From JACJWR01 sp963752505 (lineage in GTDB: Bacteria > Actinomycetota > Actinomycetes > S36-B12 > UBA10799), in assembly GCA_963752505.1 (NCBI GenBank), contig CAVVYM010000008.1, positions 1 through 64,000 on the forward strand: a stretch of 64,000 nt of DNA, given 5' to 3'. Below the pieces are notes generated by a model, which saw only the letters and a program-made list of their open reading frames with translations, was not told the DNA's origin and ran no database searches. Positions 54,459-63,509 of this stretch are shown one piece after another. The position numbers and the translations under genes were made by a program. Numbering within the stretch: the stretch's first letter is position 1; each line of letters begins with the position of its first letter.

Positions 54459-55799
54459 TCAATCCACCGGCGTCGCTGGCTGCACGGGGGGCGGGAAGGA
54501 GCAGTTGGGCACCGCCGGCTCGCCTGCGAAGCGGGCTGCGAGCCACTCCACCGCTGCCGGTCCGCCGATGACTGCGGCCTTGGCGTGATTCACGTCGCCG
54601 AGCCACAGCGCCGAGAAGTTCACCCCCGCGTCGCACCATGAGTTCTGCAGCAGCGCGTTGGTGGGCGCCAGCACAACTTCGTCGGCCGTCCCCTGAACGA
54701 GCAGGATCGGCATGCCCTCGGGTGGCAGCGGCGGAGTCTGCTCGCTGACGATCTGCGACCACGCCGGATCCTGAGTGGGATCGGCGGTGAAGAAGTTCTG
54801 CTGCAACGTGGTCAGCGCGACGGCATCAAGGCCCTGCCCCAAGATGCACTTGGACTCCAGATCAGACATTGCTTTCCGGGCGGCTTCGGACAGCGCCCCC
54901 ATAACGTCGAGGTCGGGGTAGGCGACCTCGAACGTCTGGGCGGCTTCCGGGCCGATCACCCAAGCGACTTCGGTGTCCCACTGAGCGGTCATGATTTCGG
55001 CCAACTCCGCGGCAGGTGCGGCGGCGGCCACCGCCCGAAGATTCAGTTCGGGTGCCACTTTCTGCCCCTCGGCCGCAGTCCACAGGGCCGCTTGACCACC
55101 CTGCGAATGCGACCACACCACCCAGTCCGCAGACGTCGACCCGCCAGCGTCGGAGGTCACCGTGCGGGCGGCCCGCACCGAGTTCACCAGGTCCTGCACG
55201 GACTGTTCTCCCAGCAGGTAGGACTTGGGCCCCGGGGTGCCGAGCCCGGCATAGTCGGTGGCGGCCACCACCCAGCCGCGGCCCAGCATCTCGTCGAGCC
55301 ACACCGTCGTGTCCGACAGCGGTTTGGCCGAGCGTGAGGGGGCGCACTGATCCGCCTGCCCCAGGGTGGGGTGCGCCCAGGCCACCACCGGCGCGTCCGG
55401 TACGCGATTGTTGGGCGTGAACACCATGCCGGACACGGCAATCGGATCTCCGGCGCTGTTGACGCTGGTGTAGAGGATGCGTTCGGCACTGCCGTTGGTC
55501 AGGCTCACGTTGTCCATGGCCTCGGTACGGATCACCGCCCCGGGCTCGGACGGTACGTCGGCCGGCGGAGTGTAGAACGGCTGCAGTTGTGCCTGACGGT
55601 CGCTGGTGGTCCTGCCGTCGATCACCAACTTCGCCACGATGAAGCCAATGCCGCCCACGAGTGCGATCACCACGATCAAACCGAGAACCCGCAGCGGCGT
55701 CCACGCTTTGCGTCGCTTCGCCGGCGGCGGCGGGGAAGGTGCAGCCGAGCCGTCGTCCTGCTGGCCCGCAGCCCGCGGACTATCTGCTTCGTCAGCCAT
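54459..55799 (-). CDS. Secretory lipase (LIP family), membrane-anchored
   Basis: A 446-residue alpha/beta hydrolase. A polar, Pro-rich N-terminus leads to one transmembrane helix (LGLIVVIALVGGIGFIVAKLVI), leaving the enzyme outside. The nucleophile serine is in VVWSHSQGGQAALW, the acid in VQGTADEVVLAP, and the histidine in DVNHAKA. VVAWAHPTLGQAD and TDYAGLG are also typical of the LIP (Candida secretory lipase) family. Likely acts on triacylglycerols or esters. ATG 55799 chosen; 55811 and GTG 55856 are in frame. Confidence 0.88.
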   Translation of the reverse strand: MADEADSPRAAGQQDDGSAAPSPPPPAKRRKAWTPLRVLGLIVVIALVGGIGFIVAKLVIDGRTTSDRQAQLQPFYTPPADVPSEPGAVIRTEAMDNVSLTNGSAERILYTSVNSAGDPIAVSGMVFTPNNRVPDAPVVAWAHPTLGQADQCAPSRSAKPLSDTTVWLDEMLGRGWVVAATDYAGLGTPGPKSYLLGEQSVQDLVNSVRAARTVTSDAGGSTSADWVVWSHSQGGQAALWTAAEGQKVAPELNLRAVAAAAPAAELAEIMTAQWDTEVAWVIGPEAAQTFEVAYPDLDVMGALSEAARKAMSDLESKCILGQGLDAVALTTLQQNFFTADPTQDPAWSQIVSEQTPPLPPEGMPILLVQGTADEVVLAPTNALLQNSWCDAGVNFSALWLGDVNHAKAAVIGGPAAVEWLAARFAGEPAVPNCSFPPPVQPATPVD

Positions 55800-56036
55800 A
55801 CGAGCGATCATGGCACCGATTCGACGCGAGATGCCCAGATTGTTGAGATTGCACACGGCACCTCCCAGTCCGTGGCGGGCGAGCCACCTCAGTTGCCGGC
55901 TGCGGTTTCGACCGGCAATACTTCGCCGTGGTGGCCAGTCCCCACCGCGACGGCCGCAACGGGAGGTCCAACTGATGTCGACCAGGCCAGGAACTGCACT
56001 TCGCGGTGCCGAGCGATGCGGCGCGCTGCGGCCACG

Positions 56037-57170
56037 ATGAAGATTCCTTTCAACGCCTCAGCGACCCATTCCCTCGGCGTGGAATGGGAACTTGGCCTCG
56101 TAGACGCGGCATCGAAGGACCTCGTCTCGCGGGCCGACGAGGTGTTCGCCGAACTGGCCAGCGCGGCCAACCCGCGGGTGCATCGGGAGCTTCTGCTCAA
56201 CACCGTCGAACTGGTGACGGACGTGCACCCGAATGTGGGGTCGGCCATGGCCGACCTGGCAGAGTCGATGGCGCTGGTGGCGTCGGTCGCCGAACCGCTG
56301 GGCATCGAACTCTTCAGCGCCGGGATGCATCCTTTCGCATCCTGGCAGGACCAGTTGGTGACCGAGTCAGATCGCTACGCAACACTGATCGACCGAACCC
56401 AATGGTGGGGACGCCAGATGCTCATCTATGGGATCCACATGCACGTCGGAATGCCCGCGCGCGACCGGGTGCTGCCGGTGCTCAACTCCCTGCTTCGGTA
56501 CTTCCCCCACCTGCAGGCGCTCTCTGCCTCCTCCCCCTTCTACGACGCCCAGAACACAGGCTACGTGTCGAATCGGGCGCTGTTGTTCCAGCAACTGCCG
56601 ACGGCCGGGTTGCCCTTCCAATTCGACATCTGGGAGCAGTACGAGTCCTACGTCGACGACATGTACACCACCGGTGTCATCGACGTGATCAATGAGATCC
56701 GCTGGGACATCCGCCCGTCCCCCACCCTCGGCACCATCGAGGTGCGCATCTGCGATGCCATGGCGACCTTCGAGGAAGTTGAATCGGTGGTTGCATTGGT
56801 TCACTGTCTGATCACCGATTTGGACACCCGATTGGCCGCGGGTGAGCCGTTGCCCACCTTGCCCCCCTGGCACGTGCAAGAGAACAAGTGGCGCAGCGCG
56901 CGCTACGGGATGGATTCGATCATCATCCTCGACGACCGCAGCCGGGAGGGTCTGGTGGTTGAGGATCTGCATGCGACGATGCAGCGGTTGGCTCCGGTCG
57001 CCGAGCAACTGAACTGCGAGGCCGAACTCGCCGGCATCGAACGAATCATCAGCGGTGGCGCCGGATATGAACGCCAGCGGGCCCTGGCCCAAGCCGCACG
57101 CGGTGACCTTCGTGCCGTGGCGGCCGCCGTGGTCTCAGATCTGCAGACCAGTTTGGCCGCGCGCACCTGA
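56037..57170 (+). CDS. Carboxylate-amine ligase, glutamate-cysteine ligase 2 family (YbdK)
   Basis: A 377-residue GCS2-family ATP-dependent ligase. Signature blocks are SLGVEWELGLVD at the N-terminus, HRELLLNTVELVTDV, GMHPFASW, YGIHMHVGMP with metal-binding histidines, and WDIRPSPTLGTIEVRICDA. YbdK-type members have weak glutamate-cysteine ligase activity; in Actinomycetota the true product is often unknown. ATG 56037; the long open frame upstream overlaps the antisense lipase gene and is not coding. 55800-56036 shows no gene. Confidence 0.92.
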   Translation: MKIPFNASATHSLGVEWELGLVDAASKDLVSRADEVFAELASAANPRVHRELLLNTVELVTDVHPNVGSAMADLAESMALVASVAEPLGIELFSAGMHPFASWQDQLVTESDRYATLIDRTQWWGRQMLIYGIHMHVGMPARDRVLPVLNSLLRYFPHLQALSASSPFYDAQNTGYVSNRALLFQQLPTAGLPFQFDIWEQYESYVDDMYTTGVIDVINEIRWDIRPSPTLGTIEVRICDAMATFEEVESVVALVHCLITDLDTRLAAGEPLPTLPPWHVQENKWRSARYGMDSIIILDDRSREGLVVEDLHATMQRLAPVAEQLNCEAELAGIERIISGGAGYERQRALAQAARGDLRAVAAAVVSDLQTSLAART

Positions 57171-57204
57171 GCGCCGCACCTGAGCGCCGCGTACCGAGAT
57201 TCGC

Positions 57205-58701
57205 TCAGGCGTCGGCGGTCAACGGTGGGCGTCGGTTGAACCACGGCCGCGCCTGCTCCAACTGCGCTGCGAGTTGGAGCAGCGTGGCTTCGTCCCCGAA
57301 GCGGGCCGCGAATTGGACCCCGACCGGCAAGTCCTGATCGTTCCACCAGAGTGGAACCGACATGGCCGGCTGACCCGTCATGTTGAACACCTGGGTGTTC
57401 GGGGTCTTGGCCAGTGAGTTCGCGGCCAACTGGTCGAGCACCAGCCGCAGGGCACGGCCGGTCGAGGCTCGACGCAAAGCCGCCAGCGCGGCTCGTTCCA
57501 CCGGCGTGGGTGCCAGTTCGCCGACGCGGACCGGCGGAAAGGCCATGGTGGCGCTCAGATGGGCATCTAGGTGATGGTGCTCGAAGTACACAGCCAAGTC
57601 GTAGCCCAGGCGTTGGCCCGTTTCGCGCGCCTGCGTGTGCTCGAGCGCGCTCAATTCGCGACCCACCTGACCGAGGAACCAGGTCGGCAGTTCGAAGTCG
57701 CCGGGACGCGGCTTCTGCCCGGTCTGATGCTCCGTTTCGGCGATCTCGGCTGCGATACCAGCGGCCACGACCACCAGGTAGGTACGGGCCAGTGTCTCCC
57801 GGTCGAGTGGGAGGTCGAGTTCGATCACCTCGTGGCCCAACTCGCTGAGTAGCTCCGCCGCGTCGTGGACCGCAGCGACCGCGTCCGGATGCATCTCAGT
57901 GCCCAACATGGCCTGAGTCGAGTACCCGATCCGCAGTTTCCGGACCGGTACCTGCGACGCGGCCAGGAAGGAGTCAGGTGCCGGTGGCTCCGCATATGGC
58001 GCTCCGAGACTCATGCCGTGCGTCGCGTCGAGCGCAGCAGCCGTATCCCGCACCGAGAGGCTGATGACACCGGGCACCACGTAGCCGTCCCAGAACTCAG
58101 ACGCATAGGGCCCGATCGGCTGCCGTCCCCGGCTGGGCTTGAGCCCGAATAGCCCACAGGCAGACGCCGGAATCCGAATCGATCCGCCGCCGTCGCCGCC
58201 GTGCGCCATAGGCACGACCCGCGCCGCCACGGCCGCCGCCGAGCCCCCCGATGAGCCACCCGGGGTGTGTTCGACATTCCACGGATTGCGCGCGGGGCCA
58301 CGCAACTCGGATTCGGTGACGCCAAAGATGCCGAATTCCGGGCAGTTGGTCTTGCCCACGATGAGTAGGCCCGCGGACTTGAACCTCTCAAACAGGTCCG
58401 AATCGCGCACCGGACGCCACGACTGCAGCGAACGGGACGAAGCGGTGTTGGGCTCACCCCCTAACACCCCATCCATGTCCTTGACCAGAAACGGAACGCC
58501 CGCAAACACACCGTCGGACACCTGCTCGGCTTCTTGGCGCACCAACGGGTCACGGCGCTCAACAACCGCATTGAGCACGGGGTTGACCTGCTCGATTCGG
58601 CTGATTGCGGTCGCTACCAACTCTCGGGGTGTCACCTGCTGCTCCCGCACCAGCTCTGCGAGCCCGAGCGCGTCGTAGTCGTCGTATTCGCTGGGATTCA
58701 T
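57205..58701 (-). CDS. Amidase signature family enzyme
   Basis: A 498-residue amidase. The Ser-cisSer-Lys triad is visible as Lys in PFLVKDMDG (about residue 74), cis-Ser in GGSSGGSAAAVAA, and the nucleophile Ser in GGDGGGSIRIPAS. TKTPNTQVFNMTGQPAMSVPL-like sequence near the C-terminus matches the AtzF/6-aminohexanoate-type amidases of Actinomycetota. Substrate unknown. It is convergent with the carboxylate-amine ligase gene. Confidence 0.92.
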   Translation of the reverse strand: MNPSEYDDYDALGLAELVREQQVTPRELVATAISRIEQVNPVLNAVVERRDPLVRQEAEQVSDGVFAGVPFLVKDMDGVLGGEPNTASSRSLQSWRPVRDSDLFERFKSAGLLIVGKTNCPEFGIFGVTESELRGPARNPWNVEHTPGGSSGGSAAAVAARVVPMAHGGDGGGSIRIPASACGLFGLKPSRGRQPIGPYASEFWDGYVVPGVISLSVRDTAAALDATHGMSLGAPYAEPPAPDSFLAASQVPVRKLRIGYSTQAMLGTEMHPDAVAAVHDAAELLSELGHEVIELDLPLDRETLARTYLVVVAAGIAAEIAETEHQTGQKPRPGDFELPTWFLGQVGRELSALEHTQARETGQRLGYDLAVYFEHHHLDAHLSATMAFPPVRVGELAPTPVERAALAALRRASTGRALRLVLDQLAANSLAKTPNTQVFNMTGQPAMSVPLWWNDQDLPVGVQFAARFGDEATLLQLAAQLEQARPWFNRRPPLTADA

Positions 58702-58773
58702 ACGGCTAGTTGATCACCCGACGCCGCGGCGTGTCCTGCCACGCGCCGTGTCACAGCGAGGCCTGGCGCCGAG

Positions 58774-58789
58774 ATACCCCATGGGGTAT
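58774..58789. promoter_or_regulatory. Perfect ATACCCC palindrome upstream of the Cys-rich protein gene
   Basis: ATACCCCATGGGGTAT, a perfect 16-bp palindrome that runs into a TATTAT (58787-58792) resembling a -10 box, about 97 bp before the start at 58886. CsoR/CstR-type copper or persulfide repressors bind sites of this kind. No such regulator gene is in the window, so it would act in trans. Confidence 0.7.
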
Positions 58790-58885
58790 TATTCTCACCA
58801 CGGCCTCGCGCAACGGGCCACCTCGTCGATTCGTTCCGGCCCATGCACTGCGAGCCGGGACCTAGCAAGCAAAGGATCATCGTCT

Positions 58886-59053
58886 ATGTGCAGTCCAGCC
58901 CAATGCCGGTCGTGCGGCAAAGCCACCTACAGCGGTTGCGGCAACCACGTCTCGCAGGTCATGCGGGGCGTGCCTTCCCGGGACCGCTGCCGCTGCGACA
59001 ACGGCAAGCCGGCCAAGCGCACGCTGTTCGGTTGGGGTTCCAGGCGCCGCTAG
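58886..59053 (+). CDS. Small Cys-rich conserved protein
   Basis: A 55-residue protein with six cysteines: MCSPAQCRSCGKATYSGCGNH, then RDRCRCDNG. CXXCGK and CGXH spacing suggests a zinc- or metal-binding knuckle. The middle HVSQVMRGVP is strongly patterned. Short proteins of this form recur in many bacteria without assigned function. ATG 58886 with AAAGGA 9 bp upstream. Directly behind the ATACCCC palindrome, and 24 bp before the PAS-GGDEF gene in the same direction. Confidence 0.8.
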   Translation: MCSPAQCRSCGKATYSGCGNHVSQVMRGVPSRDRCRCDNGKPAKRTLFGWGSRRR

Positions 59054-59077
59054 CACGCCCGCGCGTATCGTGGAGGA

Positions 59078-60055
59078 GTGCACAGCGATTTCTACCTTCA
59101 ACTGCTCGACGAAATCGCCGACGGGGTCTACTTCGTCTCCCTCGATCGACGCATCACGTACTGGAATGCGGGCGCAGAGCACCTCACCGGCTACACCGCG
59201 GCTGATGTAGTCGGGCACAGTTGCTCGGAGGGGATCCTTCGTCACGTGAACGGTCGCGGTACGCAGTTGTGCCTGCACGGCTGCCCGCTAGCTGCCGTGA
59301 TGCGCGACGGACGCAAGCGCCAAGCCGAGGTCTTCCTCCACCACAAGGACGGCCATCGGGTGCCGGTGACCGTGCGCGGCCAGGCCCTGCGCGACGACAA
59401 CGGCGACATCATCGGTTCGGTCGAGGTGTTCTCCAGTCGCATCACCTCGGAGTACGCGGTCACCGAGCGGACCACATTCGACGAATTCCTCGATCCGGTA
59501 ACTCACCTACCGCCGCGGCAGCTCGGAGAACGGCGCCTGGAGTCGCTGATCGCCGATGTCCATGCTGGCGATTCGTCATTGGGACTGCTATTCATGGACC
59601 TCGACAACTTCAAGCACATCAACGACACCTACGGCCACGCCACCGGCGACCGAGTGCTGCGCATGGTGGGCCAGTCCCTGGCCAATGGCCTCCAGCGCGG
59701 GGACGTGCCGGCCCGGTGGGGCGGCGAGGAGTTCATCGCCCTGCTGCCCGACGCCGACCTCGATTCGTTGGCTGCGACCGCCGAGCGGGTCCGCATGCTG
59801 GTCGAGAACTCGTGGCTGGAACGCGAAGGTGTTGAAATCCGGGTGACCGCCTCGCTTGGCGCCACGCTGGCACGGCCGACGGAATCCGCCGACGCCATCC
59901 TGGAACGCGCCGACCAGTTCATGTATCGCAGCAAGGAAGCAGGACGCAACTGCGTCACCTCGGACGCGGGCACCCTGACGAGCACAGCCGAATCACCAAT
60001 CCCCGGCAGCCGAATTCCGTGGGAGATGCCGGAGTACCAGGACCAAGTCACCTGA
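59078..60055 (+). CDS. PAS-GGDEF diguanylate cyclase with a Cys-rich PAS domain
   Basis: A 325-residue cytoplasmic protein. The PAS domain (residues about 5-125) contains C49, H56, C65 and C69 in SCSEGILRHV and TQLCLHGCPL, a candidate metal site. The GGDEF domain (about 135-300) has FMDLDNFKHINDTYGHATGD and the active motif GGEEF at residues 215-219. The inhibitory RXXD site is QRGD (206-209), so product inhibition is probably lost. It makes c-di-GMP. GTG 59078 is tentative because its GGAGGA lies very close. Likely co-transcribed with the Cys-rich gene. Confidence 0.88.
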   Translation: MHSDFYLQLLDEIADGVYFVSLDRRITYWNAGAEHLTGYTAADVVGHSCSEGILRHVNGRGTQLCLHGCPLAAVMRDGRKRQAEVFLHHKDGHRVPVTVRGQALRDDNGDIIGSVEVFSSRITSEYAVTERTTFDEFLDPVTHLPPRQLGERRLESLIADVHAGDSSLGLLFMDLDNFKHINDTYGHATGDRVLRMVGQSLANGLQRGDVPARWGGEEFIALLPDADLDSLAATAERVRMLVENSWLEREGVEIRVTASLGATLARPTESADAILERADQFMYRSKEAGRNCVTSDAGTLTSTAESPIPGSRIPWEMPEYQDQVT

Positions 60056-60122
60056 CCATCGGTGCGCCACGACCAGGGTGACGTGAGTGCTGGCCAGGGT
60101 AGTCGGCACTAGTCTCAACGCT

Positions 60123-61271
60123 ATGACCATCGGTGCGATAGCCGCCCTGGTATTCGGGCTGGTGCTGCTCGTCGGTGGCGGCGAGGTGCTCGTCCGCGGA
60201 GCCAGCAGCATCGCGGAGGCGGCCGGCCTCTCACCGCTGGTCGTGGGTCTTACAGTCGTGTCGTTCGCCACCTCTGCGCCCGAGTTCGCCGTCACGATGC
60301 AGGCGGTCGCCTCCGGCTCCCCCGGCCTGGCGATCGGCAACGTCGTGGGCAGCAACATCGCCAACATCCTGCTGGTGCTGGGGGTGGCCGCGGTGATTGC
60401 CCCGCTGGCCGTGAAGTCACCCGTCATCAAGCGCGACGTGCCCGTCATGGTGGGAATGTCACTCCTGGCCACCGTGCTGGCTTTCAACGGCGTCATCGCG
60501 CGGTGGCAAGGTGCAGTTCTGGTCGCCGTCTTGTTCGCCTACCTCGGTTGGACCCTGAAGGTCGCCCGGGCCGAGGCGGCGGCGGAGCAGGGCCGTTCGG
60601 TGGCAGCGGAGGAACCCGAGGTGGTCGCGGATCCGCTCCTGGCAGAAGCGGCGGCGCCCATTCGGAAGAATCCGCCCGTCGTGCTCAGCGGCGGCCTCGT
60701 CATCGGCGGCGTCGCGCTGCTCGTTGGAGGCGCCACGCTGCTAGTGAGGGGCGCAACCTCGGTGGCCAGTGCCTTCGGATTGAGCGACCTGGTCATCGGG
60801 CTCACCATCGTTGCGATCGGCACCTCGCTGCCGGAGCTGGCCACCAGTGTGATCGCGGCTCTACGTGGGCAGCGTGACCTCGCGGTGGGAAACGCTGTGG
60901 GGTCGAACATCTTCAACCTCGGTGCCGTGCTCGGGTTCGCCGCGGTCTTCTCCCCCGACGGCATCGTGATTCCGGAGGGCGCCTCCAACTTCGACTTCGT
61001 GCTGATGACCGGCGTGGCGATCCTGCTGCTACCCGTGGTGTACACCGGCATGGCGGTGGCCCGTTGGGAGGGTGCCATGTTCCTGCTCTACTACGTGGCC
61101 TACACGGCCTACCTGCTGCTGGCATCGGCGGAGCACGATGCCCTCGCCCCGTTCAGCACCGTCATGGCGCTGTTCGTCATTCCGCTGACCGCCATGTTCC
61201 TGGGGATTCTGGTGGTGGCCGATCGGGCTCGCCGTTCGGCTAGTAGCCTCCAGGCCGGACCATCTGGCTAG
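60123..61271 (+). CDS. Calcium/sodium antiporter (CaCA superfamily, YrbG-like)
   Basis: A 382-residue exchanger with about ten transmembrane helices in two inverted halves. The two alpha repeats are SFATSAPEFAVTMQ...GNVVGSNIANIL and AIGTSLPELATSVI...GNAVGSNIFNLG, each with the expected acidic residue. A charged cytoplasmic loop (EQGRSVAAEEPEVVAD) separates the halves. ATG 60123. The 3' end overlaps the convergent acyltransferase gene by 32 bp. Confidence 0.93.
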   Translation: MTIGAIAALVFGLVLLVGGGEVLVRGASSIAEAAGLSPLVVGLTVVSFATSAPEFAVTMQAVASGSPGLAIGNVVGSNIANILLVLGVAAVIAPLAVKSPVIKRDVPVMVGMSLLATVLAFNGVIARWQGAVLVAVLFAYLGWTLKVARAEAAAEQGRSVAAEEPEVVADPLLAEAAAPIRKNPPVVLSGGLVIGGVALLVGGATLLVRGATSVASAFGLSDLVIGLTIVAIGTSLPELATSVIAALRGQRDLAVGNAVGSNIFNLGAVLGFAAVFSPDGIVIPEGASNFDFVLMTGVAILLLPVVYTGMAVARWEGAMFLLYYVAYTAYLLLASAEHDALAPFSTVMALFVIPLTAMFLGILVVADRARRSASSLQAGPSG

Positions 61272-62409
61272 CGAACACGACCAGCAGCACCGCCACCACG
61301 GGCGCTCCCCACACCGGGTCGAGCCACCGACCTTTGAGGCCCGCAACGGACTTCCACCGCATCGCGGGACGTTCGATCAGGAACCAACTCAGGAAGGCCA
61401 GCGGGAGGGTGAGAACCATCGCCAATGCCGCCGAACCGAGCCAACCGATCGCTGCCACACCGGTGACTGCCAGCGACTGCTGGATCGGAAAAGCGTAGAT
61501 GTACACCCCGTAGGAGATGTCGGTGGTCGAACCGATCCTGGTGGGCAGCGTGACGCCCAACCAGAGCAGCAGAAAAGCCCATGCTGGACCGCCGAGCATT
61601 CGGTAGTCCAGGCCGGAACTCAGTGCAGCCAACAGCAGCAGCAGGGCGGCACCGACGAACAGCGGGTGCATCGGCAGCACGTCGGCGAACACGTAGAGGG
61701 TCGCGCCCACCGCGAACATCAACAGCAATCGGGGAGCAACCGTCCCGAGGAAGGTATCGAAGTAGGCATCGTTGAGACCCGGGAGCAGAGTCTTCGCGGT
61801 TGTCAGCAGCCACAGCAGCACGGCCACCACCAGCACCAGCCAGCGTCGCCGCATCACCCCTGCGATACCGAGCAGCAAAAGGGCCAAGTAGCAGAGGAAC
61901 TCCCAGAACAACGTCCACAAGGATCCGTTCCAGGTACCCGGATAGGCGACCACCGCCGGGGTGCCCGCGATCGCCGGTTGTCCCATCCACAGCGCCGCAT
62001 TGCGCCACAGGTAGTCCCAGGGCCCGGCGGGCGCCGACCAGTAGTCCTGCGTTGGGAAACCCGACAAGGTCAACGCCAGCGGCACGATCACCAGGGAGGT
62101 GACCGCCAGACACACCCAGAACGCCGGCAGGATCCGCAGGAATCGGTGCCACAGATAGCGGCCCCACCGTGGATGCGTCAGCCAACTGCGCGCCAGCAGG
62201 AATCCGCTGAGGGCGAAGAAGCCATCCACGGCCCCCTCGCCGAACATGAGCATGGCCGGACGCGGCAACTCGAAGCCGCCGAGCAGGGCAGCGTGGCTGA
62301 GGATCACCGCGGAGGCCAGCACCAGTCGGATGGCGTTGAGCGCGTTCGAGCGCGGATCAAATGCGCTGGCCAACGTCGCATTCGGCGAAGCCTGCGAGGT
62401 GGCGACCAC
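61240..62409 (-). CDS. Acyltransferase family 3 membrane protein (OafA/YrhL type)
   Basis: A 389-residue protein with about ten transmembrane helices. It shows NAIRLVLASAVILSHAALLGGF (motif with conserved His), GFFALSGFLLARSW and RYLWHRFLRILPAFWVCLAV near the N-terminus, then SLWTLFWEFLCYLALLLL, as expected for acyl transfer to surface polysaccharide or lipid. The acceptor is unknown. GTG 62409 start. 3' overlap with the antiporter. Confidence 0.9.
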   Translation of the reverse strand: MVATSQASPNATLASAFDPRSNALNAIRLVLASAVILSHAALLGGFELPRPAMLMFGEGAVDGFFALSGFLLARSWLTHPRWGRYLWHRFLRILPAFWVCLAVTSLVIVPLALTLSGFPTQDYWSAPAGPWDYLWRNAALWMGQPAIAGTPAVVAYPGTWNGSLWTLFWEFLCYLALLLLGIAGVMRRRWLVLVVAVLLWLLTTAKTLLPGLNDAYFDTFLGTVAPRLLLMFAVGATLYVFADVLPMHPLFVGAALLLLLAALSSGLDYRMLGGPAWAFLLLWLGVTLPTRIGSTTDISYGVYIYAFPIQQSLAVTGVAAIGWLGSAALAMVLTLPLAFLSWFLIERPAMRWKSVAGLKGRWLDPVWGAPVVAVLLVVFASQMVRPGGY

Positions 62410-62477
62410 GAAGCTCCTTTCAGACAGGCCGAACTGGCCGACACATTGTCGCGCTAGATCCCCAGCACTCCGCAGTC

Positions 62478-63509
62478 CTAGCCGAACCGGGCGCCCGGCA
62501 CGAAACCCATGCGGTCGTAGACGGTGCGCAATGTGGCAGCCGCGACAGCACGGGCCTTCTGCGCCCCAACGGCCATCAACCGGTCAAGCTCGGCGGGATC
62601 GTCGAGGTACTCCCGGGTGCGCTGGGCGAACGGTTCCGCCAACGCCACCACGGCCTCGGCCACGTCCGCTTTAAGCGCCCCGTAGAGCACCCCCGAGTAA
62701 CTCGCCACCAGGTCGTCGACACTCGAACCCTGCAGCGCGGAGAGGATCTCCAGCAGATTCGCCACTCCCGGTTGCCGCTCCGGGTCGTAGCGCACCACCC
62801 CTTCCGAATCGGTCACCGCAGACTTGATCTTCTTGGTGATGCGCTTGGGCTCCTCCAGCAGAAACACGCATCCGGCGGGAGTGCTCTTGCTCATCTTCGA
62901 GGTCGGGTCGGAGAGATCCAAGACCTTGGCAGCGTCGGCCAGTACGTGCGGCTCGGGCACCACGAACGTGGAGCCGAATCGGCTGTTGAAGCGACCTGCG
63001 AGATCGCGGGTCAGTTCCAAGTGCTGCCGCTGATCGGCTCCCACCGGCACCTTCGTCGCCTGGTAGAGGAGGATGTCGGCGGCCTGCAGGATCGGGTAGG
63101 TGAACAACCCCACACTCGCGTTGGCAGTACCCGACTTCCCCGCCTTGTCCTTGAATTGAGTCATGCGGCTGGCCTCCCCGAAACCGGTGAGGCACATGAG
63201 CACCCATGCCAATTGGGCATGCTCAGGCACGTGGCTCTGCACGAACACCGCACTTCGCTCGGGATCGACCCCGGCTGCCAACGTCTGCGCGAATGAGACT
63301 CTGGTGTTCGCCGTGAGCACTGCCGGATCCTGCGGCACGGTGATCGCATGCAGATCCACGATCGTGTAGAACGTCTCGTAGTCCTGCTGCATCGCCACCC
63401 AGTTGCGCAGAGCGCCAAGGTAGTTGCCCAGGTGGAACGAGTCTGCCGTGGGTTGGATTCCGCTGAGCACCCGCGGTTGTGCCGCGGCAGCGCCGACTTG
63501 ATCTGTCAC
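62478..63509 (-). CDS. trpS: Tryptophan-tRNA ligase
   Basis: A 343-residue class I aminoacyl-tRNA synthetase charging tRNA-Trp. The HIGH-type motif is [19 protein letters not shown] appears as [10 protein letters not shown], and [12 protein letters not shown] and [16 protein letters not shown] complete the family pattern. Its ATG overlaps the icd stop (ATGA), so it is translated from the icd transcript. Confidence 0.97.
   Translation of the reverse strand: MTDQVGAAAAQPRVLSGIQPTADSFHLGNYLGALRNWVAMQQDYETFYTIVDLHAITVPQDPAVLTANTRVSFAQTLAAGVDPERSAVFVQSHVPEHAQLAWVLMCLTGFGEASRMTQFKDKAGKSGTANASVGLFTYPILQAADILLYQATKVPVGADQRQHLELTRDLAGRFNSRFGSTFVVPEPHVLADAAKVLDLSDPTSKMSKSTPAGCVFLLEEPKRITKKIKSAVTDSEGVVRYDPERQPGVANLLEILSALQGSSVDDLVASYSGVLYGALKADVAEAVVALAEPFAQRTREYLDDPAELDRLMAVGAQKARAVAAATLRTVYDRMGFVPGARFG

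Noticed and set aside
56058..57092. Antisense frames across the carboxylate-amine ligase gene
   Set aside because: The plus-strand protein shows all GCS2 blocks; the antisense frames are His/Gln/Arg-rich shadows.
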